From JBEKHI01 sp050012355 (GTDB lineage: Bacteria > Actinomycetota > Actinomycetes > Streptosporangiales > Streptosporangiaceae): a stretch of 28,586 nt of DNA. The stretch spans positions 1 to 28,586 of the forward strand of contig JBEKHI010000052.1 of assembly GCA_050012355.1 (NCBI GenBank), in the 5' to 3' direction. Made by a program: the position numbers and the translations under genes. Below the pieces are notes generated by a model. That model saw only the letters and a program-made list of their open reading frames with translations. It ran no database searches and had not been told where the DNA came from. How positions within the stretch are numbered: the first letter of the stretch is position 1; each line of letters begins with the position of its first letter. Shown in pieces: positions 1-7,640 of the stretch.

Positions 1-2
1 GC

Positions 3-623
3 AGCGTTGAAGACGAATTCAGCGACTGGGTGCGGCTGTGCGCACAGCGGCCCTACGGGTTCAGCTGCCAGGGCCAGCTCGCCCTCGATTTCGAGGGCTT
101 CAACCTGAACTTCTCTTTGGAAGGCGCGTTCCACGCCGGCATCAAGATTGTCCTCGCATCCATCAGCGCGGGCGCCATCGGCGGTTTCCTGTTCCCGCTG
201 TCCGGCGGTGTACGCGTGGTCAACAATCCGGTGCAGCCATACGAGGTCGGAACGTACAAGGATCTGGTGAACCGTTCACTCACCGGCGACGGCCTGGATA
301 TCCACCACGTTCCGCAGAAATGGCCCGCAGGCCAGGTGATCGACGACTACGACTACATCAACGCACCATCCGTCGCCCTTCCCGAAGGCGAGCACGCTGC
401 CATTCCGACGCAGCGGGGGAACTACACCGGAACCCCGCAGGAACTCATCGCCAAAGACATCGAGGATCTCCGCGCGTTCACCAACACGCCGGAAGCATCC
501 ATCCAGGCGCTCATCGACCTGATCCGCTCGATGTACCCTGGCATTCTGACCGAAGAAGGCGAGCCCGGCGGGGCGGAACCCGGCGAAGGCGGCACAGAAG
601 GAGCGGCGGTGCCAGGCGAATGA
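3..623 (+). CDS. C-terminal part of a polymorphic toxin, HNH/EndoVII-like (5' partial)
   Basis: The frame is open to the left window edge, so only the last 206 codons are visible. The first visible part has a hydrophobic, Ala/Gly-rich stretch (about residues 45-70 of the fragment). A compact domain follows with an Asp-Ile-His-His-Val-Pro motif (DIHHVPQKWPAG), an APSVALP segment, an EHAAIPTQRGNYTGT segment and a helical tail. A double-His motif followed by a second His-containing motif is typical of the xHH clades of HNH/Endonuclease VII-fold toxin domains, which act as nucleases in the target cell. That assignment is by motif resemblance only. The acidic Gly/Glu/Pro tail after the domain is low complexity. 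The stop overlaps the next start by 4 nt (ATGA), the usual toxin-immunity arrangement. The missing N-terminus would tell whether it is a WXG/LXG type VII substrate or an RHS-type protein. Confidence 0.7.
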   Translation, partial: SVEDEFSDWVRLCAQRPYGFSCQGQLALDFEGFNLNFSLEGAFHAGIKIVLASISAGAIGGFLFPLSGGVRVVNNPVQPYEVGTYKDLVNRSLTGDGLDIHHVPQKWPAGQVIDDYDYINAPSVALPEGEHAAIPTQRGNYTGTPQELIAKDIEDLRAFTNTPEASIQALIDLIRSMYPGILTEEGEPGGAEPGEGGTEGAAVPGE

Positions 624-1006
624 ACAGCGACCAGTTCGTCGATGGCATCTACGCGGCCGTCTACAAGAGCGCGATCAACACCGTGCTCAAGACGCTCGCG
701 AACCCGCCAGGAAGACAACCCCGCCGTTATCAAGCCGAACTCAGCTCCTGGTACAACAGCCTGGCCGACGAGGACAAGCAACAGGTCGCGAACGTGATAC
801 GCGAAGCGGTCGACCAGACGGTCTTCGGAATGCTGGCCGTCCTTGACGGCGTCCGGACCATCGATGACGAGCACTCTGACCTCTACCTCAGCACTGGCGA
901 CGGGACGCTTCTCAACGACCCGGCAGGCAACGAACTGCACGCGATCTTCCGCGCGACCGTAGATGATGATCTTCTCAGTGTCGATGATCGGCTCGGCGGC
1001 CCATAG
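620..1006 (+). CDS. Probable immunity protein for the upstream toxin
   Basis: This 128-aa acidic cytoplasmic protein starts at an ATG that overlaps the toxin stop (ATGA), so the two are translationally coupled. It has no signal peptide or membrane segment. Visible features are an N-terminal helix, an NPPGRQPRR segment, a SSWYNSLADEDKQQV helix, and a conserved-looking core around FGMLAVLDGVRTI followed by acidic residues. Small acidic proteins with this layout (PPGR, then WY..L..EDK, then VFG.L.VLDGV) occur beside HHVPQ-type toxins in many bacteria. I infer that it binds and neutralises the toxin domain. The family name is not certain to me. The call rests mainly on position, size, charge and overlap. 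Confidence 0.65.
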   Translation: MNSDQFVDGIYAAVYKSAINTVLKTLANPPGRQPRRYQAELSSWYNSLADEDKQQVANVIREAVDQTVFGMLAVLDGVRTIDDEHSDLYLSTGDGTLLNDPAGNELHAIFRATVDDDLLSVDDRLGGP

Positions 1007-1553
1007 CGTCGCGTCCACCGCGTCGCGCCAACTTCAGCCAAACCCGCAGAATTGCACCGTCCACTGCGGGCAACGCCGCACCTCTACGCATGGGCACTCA
1101 ACCGATGGTCACAGCGCATCGGGGGCCGACAGCAAATGACACAGATCAACCCGTTCAGGACGCAGTGTCAGCCTCCGTTCTGGAGCCGGATCGCGATCCA
1201 TAACGGCTACGTGCGCGCCTCCACCAGCAACCGCTGTCACACCAAGTAATCGCGCTGGCCGCCACCGGGCAGACCGGCATGGCCGCCGCTGGGCCGATTC
1301 GGCTGGCCCTCGTCAACTGTCGGCCTCGGCTGGAACGTGGCCAACTGCCTCGCCCACTCTGCCGTCACCTCGCCGGTGCTGCCCGCTATTTGTGTGCAGT
1401 CGGCGAGCGTGTCCCTGATCTGGCTCCGGCCAGCCGCCGAATAAGGCGACCCAGCGTCGTGACTATCAACTACAGAAGCCATTACGGTACGCATGAGGTT
1501 GGCTCATCGTTCGCACGGTGGCCTGCAGGATCGTGAGATAACCAGATAACCGT
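1007..1553. other. Gene-free stretch between converging toxin/immunity and T7SS genes
   Basis: About 550 bases lie between the immunity gene stop and the reconstructed end of the frameshifted membrane gene. Short open frames exist on both strands (for example 1052-1249 and 1279-1536 on +, 1237-1494 on -). None has a convincing ribosome site, recognisable domain or paralogue in the window. The region may be a decayed gene. I see no clear terminator hairpin or repeat. Confidence 0.4.
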
Positions 1554-2232
1554 CTACATATATCGCTTCAGGGCTTCCTCCGCGGACTGGGAGCGGCGGG
1601 TGGGGATAATCCATGTGTCCCAGGTTCGAGGGGGGATCCACCGGGTGGTGAAGGGGATTCCGAACATCGTCATGGGCTTATACACCCTGGCTGGCCGGAC
1701 GGTTGTTCCGCTGACGCCGGACGGGTATTAGGTCCACGACAAGCGCGGCCCGCATGAACGGGCTGGTCATGACGCCAATGTCGCAGTACTGCATGGTGCG
1801 CTTGCTGCCCCAGCTGTTGTTGAACGTGGGGTGGAGGTTTCGACTGGCCAAGGCCCGCAGTTCCCGAGGGTCGCTGACTACCCGTGCGTCGCTGATGTCG
1901 GACCAAGAACAGCTGTAGACGCCCCAGCTTTGGTGGAAGGCCGATGGTCGACGGGCGAGCGCGCGAGGTGAGCGGATCGCGCCGATGGTGATGCCGTTCT
2001 CGTCGATGCGTATCCCGGTGGGCCAGTTCCGGTACAGCAGGCTGGTCGCGATCATCATGGGGGCGAACAACGGCAGCGCGAAGGCGGCGATCAGCCACTG
2101 CAGGTTCACTGTTGCCGCCAGTGTGAGGAAGATGATCTCCAGCCCGGCCGGGATAAGCAGTCCCCAGGCGAGCAGCGGCCAGCGCAGCGCGCTCCTGGTC
2201 TCCTCGTACGTCGGTGCGGGTGCGGTGCTCAT
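1554..2232 (-). pseudogene. Two-TM PH-like membrane protein, copy 2, frameshifted
   Basis: Paralogue of the gene at 3171-3839. It starts at an ATG that overlaps the upstream stop (ATGA). The order is a short N-terminus (MSTAPAPTYEE), two hydrophobic segments (about residues 20-65), then a soluble beta-rich domain with PTGIRIDENGITIGAIRSP, WGVYSCSWSDISDARVVSD and MQYCDIGVMTSPFMRAALVVDL. In its own frame the protein ends early at 1678. Adding the neighbouring frame from about 1728 onward restores the rest of the paralogue: YPSGVSGTTVRPARVY, then WIIPTRRSQSAEEALKRYM and a stop at 1554-1556. The lesion is one extra A in CTAATACCC (minus strand, about 1728). The domain resembles bacterial PH-like modules that follow two TM helices. 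The function is unknown, and a role in type VII secretion is inferred from neighbours. Confidence 0.75.
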
Positions 2233-2996
2233 CCAGGCCGTCCGGTGATCACGTCTAGCATCACGTCCTGCAGCCTTGCGGCGTCGTAGCCGGTGGCTGG
2301 CTGGTCGTCGCTTCGGATGACCTGCGCGGTCGTGCCGTTGCCACGGACGCTCAGTCGGCAGCCGATCCTTCCGTCGCTGCTCTGGGGGTGGAACCGGGTC
2401 ACAACCCGGGCCGCGTCGGCCGGGACATCGCGCGCTGGCTTGATAGGCCGCAGTACCCAATCGGCGAGGTACCGTGCCGCGGCCGGGATGCTGAGCAGGG
2501 CGTAGGCGTAGTGGGCGCTGAGCGGGTCGCGCAGGTTCGCCTCGGTGATCCCGGCAGGGCTTTCCACGACGATCCCGCGCACTGGATCGGCCGCGTCGCC
2601 GAGCGCGAAGAGAGTGGGCTGGAAGAACCGGGCGCCGCTGACCTCGTTGGTGATGATGAAGCTCGGCCGGGTCCGGGCGGCGAGCATTACGCCGAGCTTC
2701 GGGCTCATCGAGTACGTCGGTGACCCCGCTTCGGCCGGGCCATCGGCGAGCAGCCCGCGCCGGACCAAATCGCTGGTCGCGGAGTCGATCGCTTTTCGGC
2801 GCCGGCGGTCGCTCAGCTCCAGCCAGGCACGAGCGGTGAGCTCGTCGAAGTAGGGGTGCATTGGCCCACCCAGGGCACACAAGTCGACTGCGGACAACGC
2901 GGTCAGCCGGACTCCGCCGTCCTGCTGTGCCCGGGCGATCAGGTCGCGTACCGCGTCCTTACGGAGCTCGGGTGCCGCCGGGATGCCGTGTGTCAT
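2229..2996 (-). CDS. T7SS-associated protein (EspG-like candidate), copy 2
   Basis: A 255-aa soluble protein, clearly paralogous to 3836-4627 along its whole length. Shared blocks are IPAAP at the N-terminus, LSAVDLCALGGPMHPYFDEL, a basic helix RRRRKAIDSATSDLVRRGLL, LGVMLAARTRPSFIITNE, LFALGDAADPVRGIVVESP, YAYALL followed by YLADW.LRP, and a C-terminal strand pair with GNGTTAQV. The architecture is an N-terminal helical part, a central beta sheet and a C-terminal sheet plus helix. It recalls EspG-type ESX chaperones but shows no diagnostic motif, so this is a tentative reading. The ATG at 2996 directly follows the stop of a remnant of the upstream T7SS gene. The stop overlaps the membrane-protein start by 4 nt, which indicates an operon. 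Confidence 0.65.
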   Translation of the reverse strand: MTHGIPAAPELRKDAVRDLIARAQQDGGVRLTALSAVDLCALGGPMHPYFDELTARAWLELSDRRRRKAIDSATSDLVRRGLLADGPAEAGSPTYSMSPKLGVMLAARTRPSFIITNEVSGARFFQPTLFALGDAADPVRGIVVESPAGITEANLRDPLSAHYAYALLSIPAAARYLADWVLRPIKPARDVPADAARVVTRFHPQSSDGRIGCRLSVRGNGTTAQVIRSDDQPATGYDAARLQDVMLDVITGRPG

Positions 2997-3057
2997 CTAA
3001 AACCAGCTCCCGATGGCTGAGGTGACTGAATGCCACGCGGACTCTGCGTCATGGCCG
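2997..3057 (-). pseudogene. C-terminal scrap of a second copy of the T7SS-like gene
   Basis: On the minus strand this stretch reads GHDAESAWHSVTSAIGSWF and then TAG, immediately followed by the ATG of the 2229-2996 gene. The intact gene at 4627-5898 ends GHDARSAWHSVTSTIGSWF and is followed by the paralogous downstream gene. Similarity stops abruptly near 3057. This is the surviving tail of a duplicated first gene, and it marks a junction of a tandem duplication followed by deletion. Confidence 0.85.
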
Positions 3058-3170
3058 ACTTGTCAGTTGTATCGCGCTACCTGGAGGCGGCTGGCGTGCG
3101 GCCGAGCGCGGAGGCGGTGCCGAAGGCGCTGGCCGGACGGCTGGCTGATCATCGCTGCGAGCTTGCCCGT

Positions 3171-3839
3171 CTACCGGAAGCGCTTCAGGGCTACTTCCAG
3201 TGCTTCGGGGTGGCGGGTGGGCACGATCCAGGTGGGGCTTGTCAGGGGTGGGATCTTCCGGGTGAAGTAGCCGTTCTTGCCGTTGGCGCAGGATCTGCCG
3301 GGCCTGACTGCGGTGACGATGATGCTCGAGGGGTGGATCTCGAAGACCAGAGCGGCACCCATGAGCGGTGAGGATAGGACGCCTATGTTGCAGTGTTTCA
3401 TGGCGGCCGGGATGAACCAACGGTTGGTGAAGGTGTAGTACGCCGGTGATCGGGCAAGCGTGCGCAGTTCGGCTTGATCGGTGACGATCCGGACATCGTA
3501 GACGCTATCCCACGGACAGGTGTACACGCCTCTTGCTTGCCGGTAGACGCTCGGTGTCCGCTTCCGGGCACCGCCCAGGAAACGGATGGCGCCGATCGTG
3601 ATCCCCGTTTCGTCCAGGAGGATGCCGGTAGGCCAGCACCGGGTTACCAGCGAGGTGCAGATAAGCACGGCGACGGCGGCGAGGCCCGCTCGGGCGGATA
3701 TCGCCGCCCCGTAGGGCGACAGGGCTGTCAGCAAGATCAAGCCGGTCAGCGCGGCTGCCGGCAGGCCCAGGTACAGCAGCAGAAACGACGGCGATACGGC
3801 ACTGTGGACTTCCTCGTAGACGTCCGCGCTTGCTTTCAT
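3171..3839 (-). CDS. Two-TM PH-like membrane protein, copy 1
   Basis: A 222-aa protein starting at the ATG that overlaps the upstream stop (ATGA). Two hydrophobic segments lie at about residues 15-60 (FLLLYLGLPAAALTGLILLT, then AGLAAVAVLICTSLV). A soluble domain follows with CWPTGILLDETGITIGAIRF, a basic linker, GVYTCPWDSVYDVRIVTD, FTNRW, MKHCNIGVLSSPLMGAALVFEIHP and a C-terminal WIVPTRHPEALEVALKRFR. Copy 2 at 1554-2232 keeps the same blocks, so the conserved Trp-Pro-Thr-Gly and Cys-Asn/Asp-Ile-Gly-Val segments are probably structural. A small membrane protein with a cytoplasmic PH-like module would suit an accessory of a secretion locus. No enzymatic motif is visible. Confidence 0.7.
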   Translation of the reverse strand: MKASADVYEEVHSAVSPSFLLLYLGLPAAALTGLILLTALSPYGAAISARAGLAAVAVLICTSLVTRCWPTGILLDETGITIGAIRFLGGARKRTPSVYRQARGVYTCPWDSVYDVRIVTDQAELRTLARSPAYYTFTNRWFIPAAMKHCNIGVLSSPLMGAALVFEIHPSSIIVTAVRPGRSCANGKNGYFTRKIPPLTSPTWIVPTRHPEALEVALKRFR

Positions 3840-4627
3840 CGAAGGCCTGTATTGATCAGGTCGGCCATGATCACCCGGAGCTGGTCCCGGTCGCACGTCT
3901 GGACGGGTTCGCCATCGCCGGTGTCGACGTCTGCGGTGGTGCCGTCGCCGTGGACCGTTACGCGGTAACCGGCTGAGCCGTCTTCGCGGAAGGGATGGAG
4001 GCAGGCTGCCGCTCGGGACGCACCGGGCTGGACGTCTGGCCGTGACGGTGCGGGACGGATCAGCCAGTCCGCGAGGTATTCGGCCGCCCAGTCGCGTGTG
4101 CCGAGAGCGTACGCGTACGACTCACCCAATGGCCCCAGCTTCGCCGCTGGCCTGGGGTCACTGCCAGGAACGGCGACTGGCGTCTCCAGCAGCATGGCCT
4201 GCACCGGGTCCTGGGCGTCGCCGAGCGCGAACAGCATCGGCTGCCGCAGCCTCGCGCCGATGATTTCGGTAATGACGAGGAACGAAGGCCGGGTCCGGGC
4301 GGCCAGGATGACACCGAGTTCGGTGCTGAGCGCGTAGGCTTCCTCGTCTTGTGGGTCACGCGCGGCTGGATCGGGGATCAGCAGTCTCCTGCCGACCAGG
4401 TCCGCGGTCGAGGTCTCTGTTAGTTTCCGGCGCTGCCGGTCTTTGAGGCCCAGCCAGGCATGGGCGGTCAGCTCGTCGAAGGACGCGTGCCGGGGTCCGC
4501 CGAGCATGCATAGTTCGGCGGCGGATAGCGAGGTCAGCACAATCATGCCTTCCTCGCGTGCGCGGACGATGAGTTCCCGGACCTGCTCGGCGCGCGCGTC
4601 TGGCGCGGCGGGTATCACGGGTGGCAT
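3836..4627 (-). CDS. T7SS-associated protein (EspG-like candidate), copy 1
   Basis: A 263-aa protein. I place the start at 4627 (MPPVIPAAP), because that ATG shares one base with the upstream stop (TGATG) and matches the N-terminus of the paralogue. A longer in-frame start at 4666 would overlap the upstream gene. Key blocks are LSAAELCMLGGPRHASFDEL, a basic helix DRQRRKLTETSTADLV, LGVILAARTRPSFLVITE, LFALGDAQDPVQAMLLETP, YAYALG followed by YLADWLIRP, and HGDGTTADV. It is soluble with mixed alpha/beta character. An EspG-like chaperone or adaptor for the large upstream protein is plausible from context but not proven by motif. It overlaps the membrane-protein gene by 4 nt. Confidence 0.65.
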   Translation of the reverse strand: MPPVIPAAPDARAEQVRELIVRAREEGMIVLTSLSAAELCMLGGPRHASFDELTAHAWLGLKDRQRRKLTETSTADLVGRRLLIPDPAARDPQDEEAYALSTELGVILAARTRPSFLVITEIIGARLRQPMLFALGDAQDPVQAMLLETPVAVPGSDPRPAAKLGPLGESYAYALGTRDWAAEYLADWLIRPAPSRPDVQPGASRAAACLHPFREDGSAGYRVTVHGDGTTADVDTGDGEPVQTCDRDQLRVIMADLINTGLR

Positions 4628-5898
4628 CAGAACCAGCTCCCGATCGTCGAGGTGACCGAATGCCACGCCGAACGGGCATCATGCCCAGCGTCCTCAGCCA
4701 CGTGTACGGCATCTGCGGTCACATGTACCACGGCGTGCCCGATGTCGTTTGCGACATCGCGGAATGGCGTCCAGTGGTGGTATGCCCAGTCGCCGGCCAG
4801 GTATAGGCCGGTGGCTGCGATGACCGCGCCGCCGATCGGGCCAAGTTCGACCATGGGCAGCATCCCGACCAATAGCAGACCGCCGTTCACCGCTGCCACG
4901 CCGCGGTCAACATCCCCGAACTTGCCTGAATTCTGGGGCGAGACCACTGTCCCGGTGTCGGCGATGATGCCGAGGACGCTCATGGTGTTGCCGAAGCCCC
5001 GGATCTCGGCCATGCTCTCGGCTGCGGCCCGCATCCACCCGGGTGCAAGGTCCGTCCACGTCTGGATACTGTTCCCGGCAGACTCGAACTCCTCCCCTAG
5101 GTCGATGAGCAGGCGTGAACGTGCGGCTAGGTCACTGACCCCCTTGGCTTCCTCGAGCGCGTCGTCGAGCTCACTGACCCGCTCAGTGGGGAACTTCGCG
5201 GCATTCTTCACGAAATCAATCACCGCGTCGCCCATGGCGAAGTCGAACGGGGCGAGTAGCCCTTCCAGGATCTTACGGACCGGTTCGGTGCGGTCCCAGG
5301 CATTCGGTGAGCCGGTGCTGATCGGGGTCACGGTCTCTGCGTCCGTCAGGTGACCGCCGGAGGCATGCTCTACGACGTCCAGCCGTGCCCGGACCAGCGG
5401 CGCCACGTCAGCCAGCTCGGCACCGGCTTCTCCCACGGTGAACGCCTGGCTGCCGCTGATGTCCGCCGCGTAGCAGACCTGAAACGCGCGCTCCGCGACC
5501 TCTGTTTGCAGGGTCTGCGATACCTGCCCGATCCGGGTGATCATTTCCTCGGCCCGGTCCGGGTAGATCGCGATGGTCCCAGCCGGCCAGCCCGCATCGG
5601 ACACGCCCAGCGGGCCGCGCACCGGCCCCGCCACCGGGGAGAACGGCTGGCACCCGGATGGCACGGGCGCCCGGGCCAGTTCCTCTTCGATGCCGTCCCG
5701 CAGCCCGGCCAGCGCCCCCGACACGCGGACGGCGAGCCCATAGACCAGCTGCAGCAGCTCGACGCCGTACGGGCCGACGATCACGCCGTCGCCCAGCAGC
5801 TCCAGCACCGGGTCGAAGACACCCGCGTACCCGGCCTGCAGTTCCCCCGCGTCCTGCGCGGCGTCGGCCAGGCGCTCGTAGTCGGCTGGGTCCATCAT
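4627..5898 (-). CDS. Large type VII secretion-like protein (WXG100/T7SS-effector-like)
   Basis: A 423-aa protein. The N-terminal roughly 230 residues are largely helical and contain YERLADAAQDAGELQAGY, a Pro/Gly-rich loop, an IAIYPDRAEEMITRIGQVSQ helix and a TVGEAGAELADVAPLVRARLD helix. The middle has a long acidic coiled-coil-like helix (VSELDDALEEAKGVSDLAAR). The C-terminus has a hydrophobic Gly-rich stretch (about residues 325-375) ending in YLAGDWAYHHW, followed by a His-rich amphipathic tail. This order (WXG-like helical N-terminus, hydrophobic hairpin, His/Ala-rich tail) is common in actinobacterial T7SS-associated proteins. It is first in a tightly overlapping operon and is preceded by a coupled 16-codon mini-ORF. 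The exact role (substrate, carrier or pore) cannot be read from sequence. Confidence 0.6.
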   Translation of the reverse strand: MMDPADYERLADAAQDAGELQAGYAGVFDPVLELLGDGVIVGPYGVELLQLVYGLAVRVSGALAGLRDGIEEELARAPVPSGCQPFSPVAGPVRGPLGVSDAGWPAGTIAIYPDRAEEMITRIGQVSQTLQTEVAERAFQVCYAADISGSQAFTVGEAGAELADVAPLVRARLDVVEHASGGHLTDAETVTPISTGSPNAWDRTEPVRKILEGLLAPFDFAMGDAVIDFVKNAAKFPTERVSELDDALEEAKGVSDLAARSRLLIDLGEEFESAGNSIQTWTDLAPGWMRAAAESMAEIRGFGNTMSVLGIIADTGTVVSPQNSGKFGDVDRGVAAVNGGLLLVGMLPMVELGPIGGAVIAATGLYLAGDWAYHHWTPFRDVANDIGHAVVHVTADAVHVAEDAGHDARSAWHSVTSTIGSWF

Positions 5899-5945
5899 CT
5901 GCCCGCGCCGGTGATGGTGGTGTCGGTTACGCGGAGGTCGGCCAT
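5895..5945 (-). CDS. 16-codon leader ORF coupled to the T7SS-like gene
   Basis: The minus strand has a GGGGAG ribosome site four bases before an ATG. It encodes MADLRVTDTTITGAGR and stops in an ATGA overlap with the next gene's start. The next gene has only a weak site of its own, so coupling is likely. The MADLRV opening resembles N-termini of WXG100-like proteins, so this is either a leader peptide, the stub of a lost WXG100 gene, or the true N-terminus of the downstream gene split by a frameshift. Confidence 0.4.
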   Translation of the reverse strand: MADLRVTDTTITGAGR

Positions 5946-5977
5946 GCTACTCCCCGTCAAAGCATTCTGTAGCCGAC

Positions 5978-5983
5978 AGTATA
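5978..5983 (-). promoter_or_regulatory. Candidate -10 element of the T7SS operon
   Basis: TATACT on the minus strand lies about 33 bases upstream of the mini-ORF ATG and is a near-consensus -10 hexamer in an AT-richer pocket. I do not see a good -35 at the right distance, so this is weak. Confidence 0.3.
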
Positions 5984-6014
5984 CCGTGCGCAATTATGAC
6001 ATACAGGACTCCGT

Positions 6015-6028
6015 GGCAACAAGTTGCC
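6015..6028. promoter_or_regulatory. Perfect 14-bp palindrome, possible operator
   Basis: GGCAAC-AA-GTTGCC lies in the divergent gap between the T7SS operon and the recombinase module, about 30 bases upstream of the candidate -10. It suits a dimeric repressor. No regulator is assigned. Confidence 0.3.
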
Positions 6029-6222
6029 GATCCGTAAGGGCCGCGCCGCCCACCGCGCGTTGGTTGTGGGAACTTCCTTGAGTTGGTGATCTTCAGCTGT
6101 GTTCAGGCTTGGCCAGGTCCAGGGCTGGTGTGCCTGATGGAGCCTGCGTGAGCAAATTGACGTTTGGTCCATAATCTGGAAGGGTCGTCCGTATTCGCGA
6201 CGGTTCAGCCGTTGCCTGGAAC

Positions 6223-6227
6223 GGAGG
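6223..6227 (+). promoter_or_regulatory. Ribosome binding site deciding the recombinase start
   Basis: GGAGG sits five bases before the GTG at 6233, whereas the upstream in-frame TTG at 6164 has no such site. This favours the shorter protein. Confidence 0.6.
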
Positions 6228-6232
6228 CCGTC

Positions 6233-7318
6233 GTGGGACTCGCAGTGGTCCGGTCCCTGGATGCCCCCAGGTCGGTGGAGTCGTCGCAGGAACGCGAGGA
6301 CTTCGAGCAGGAGCTGGTGGATCAGTTCCTGCTCGCGGCTGTCGGTGCCGGGGTCGGTGACTCGACGGTGAACGAGAACCGGGCGGTGATCTTCGAGTTC
6401 GCCAGGTTCCTGGGCCGTCCGCTGTGGACCGCGCAGCCGCGGGACGCGGACGCGTTCCTGGCCCGCCAGCGCACGACGCTGGGCCGGGCACGGCTGACGG
6501 TGCAGCATAAGGCGTGGTCGCTGGCGCGGTTCTATGACTTCGTGGTGCTGCGGTATCAGGTTGACATTCACCGGCTGACCGGCCATGCGGTCATCCAGGT
6601 GATCGATGAGTTCAACCGGCCCGCCAAGGCCGACTACGGGGTGCTGCGCGTCCCGCCGGCTGCTGATGAGGTGGAGGAGCTGTTCGCGGCGTGGCGGGAA
6701 TGGCTGCCCGGAACGCGCAAGTACCTGCCGGCCGCGCGGGATTACCTGGCGGCATCGCTGTGGCGCCGGACAGGGCTGCGGATCCGCGAGACTTACATGC
6801 TCGATGTCCGGGACTGGCGCCGGGACCTGGGCGAGTTCGGCAAGATCCATGTCCGGTTCGGCAAGGGCAGCCGCGGCCGGGGCGCCAGGACCCGGCTGGT
6901 CCCGGCGATCAACCAGGCTGGCGACCTGCTGGACTGGTGGCTGACCGATGTCCGGCACCAGTTCGGCGATGACTTCGCCCACCCGGACGCGCCGCTGCTG
7001 CCGTCCGAGCGCCGCGACCCGGCCACCGGCTGGTGCTGCCGGGTGCAGGACCAGGCGCTGCGGGACGGGCTGGCGCACGCGGTCGGGCGGTCGCTGCCGG
7101 CCTGGTCCGGGCGGCTGACACCGCATACGCTGCGGCATTTCTGCGCGTCGTCGATGTATGCCCGCGGGATGGACCTCAAGGCGATCCAGGAACTGCTCGG
7201 TCATGAGTGGCTGTCCACCACGACCCGGTACATCCATGTCCACGCGGACCACATCGAGCGGGCGTGGGCGGATGCCAATAACCGCACTGCCGCCAGGCTC
7301 GGTGCGGGAAAGGGGTGA
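6233..7318 (+). CDS. Tyrosine site-specific recombinase (phage-type integrase)
   Basis: A 361-aa protein starting at GTG behind GGAGG. The N-terminal roughly 120 residues form a SAM-like core-binding domain (ENRAVIFEFARFLGR, ARLTVQHKAWSLARFYDF). The C-terminal catalytic domain shows all expected residues: Arg183 in TGLRIRE, Lys211 in FGKGSRGRG, His298 and Arg301 in TPHTLRHF, His324 in LGHEW and the nucleophile Tyr333 in TTTRYIHV. It should be a functional DNA strand-exchange enzyme. It opens a three-gene + strand module, four bases upstream of the HTH gene. I did not find a tRNA gene or a clear attachment site next to it, so the target site is unknown. Confidence 0.9.
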   Translation: MGLAVVRSLDAPRSVESSQEREDFEQELVDQFLLAAVGAGVGDSTVNENRAVIFEFARFLGRPLWTAQPRDADAFLARQRTTLGRARLTVQHKAWSLARFYDFVVLRYQVDIHRLTGHAVIQVIDEFNRPAKADYGVLRVPPAADEVEELFAAWREWLPGTRKYLPAARDYLAASLWRRTGLRIRETYMLDVRDWRRDLGEFGKIHVRFGKGSRGRGARTRLVPAINQAGDLLDWWLTDVRHQFGDDFAHPDAPLLPSERRDPATGWCCRVQDQALRDGLAHAVGRSLPAWSGRLTPHTLRHFCASSMYARGMDLKAIQELLGHEWLSTTTRYIHVHADHIERAWADANNRTAARLGAGKG

Positions 7319-7322
7319 CTTG

Positions 7323-7640
7323 ATGCGCTGGAATCTGCGGATGACCGCCGCCGAGCGCGGTATCTGGAAATCGACCGAGATGCGCCGCCGCCTGGCCGAG
7401 GCCGGGCTGGAGATCAGCGCGGGGAAGATGTCGCGCTGGTGGACCACCACCCCGGTCTCGATCCGGCTGGAGGACCTGGACGTGATCTGCGCCGTGCTCG
7501 GCTGCACCCCGGCCGACCTGATGATCTGCGAGCCGGACCAGGTCGCCGCCCGCAGGCCGGCCGCCGCCGCGACCGGGACCGGGACCAGGGCCGATCTGGC
7601 GCCGCGGCTGGGCCGGCACCGGTCGGTGCCCCCGGCATGA
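7323..7640 (+). CDS. Small XRE/Cro-like HTH protein of the recombinase module
   Basis: A 105-aa protein whose ATG follows an AAAGGGG ribosome site that overlaps the recombinase stop. Residues 1-70 form a Cro/XRE-like helix-turn-helix: MRWNLRMTAAERGIW, TEMRRRLAEAGLEISAGKMS, RWWTTTP, LEDLDVICAVLGCTPADLM. This is the fold used by small HTH regulators with a recognition helix around SAGKMSRWW. The last roughly 30 residues are Ala/Arg/Thr-rich and low complexity. The stop overlaps the next gene (ATGA). It probably acts as a directionality or regulatory factor for the two recombinase proteins. A decayed homologue is present at 17294-17670. Confidence 0.8.
   Translation: MRWNLRMTAAERGIWKSTEMRRRLAEAGLEISAGKMSRWWTTTPVSIRLEDLDVICAVLGCTPADLMICEPDQVAARRPAAAATGTGTRADLAPRLGRHRSVPPA

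Noticed and set aside
1237..1494. Minus-strand 85-codon frame in the 1.0-1.55 kb gap
   Set aside because: No ribosome site, domain or paralogue in the window. Its composition matches other shadow frames.
3030..3371. A + strand frame beginning MPRGLCVMADLSVVSRYLEAAG that looks somewhat protein-like
   Set aside because: It runs into the antisense of the PH-like gene's well-conserved 3' end. There is no domain and no good ribosome site. The first 45 residues could be a gene stub in the 3058-3170 gap, but I cannot support it.
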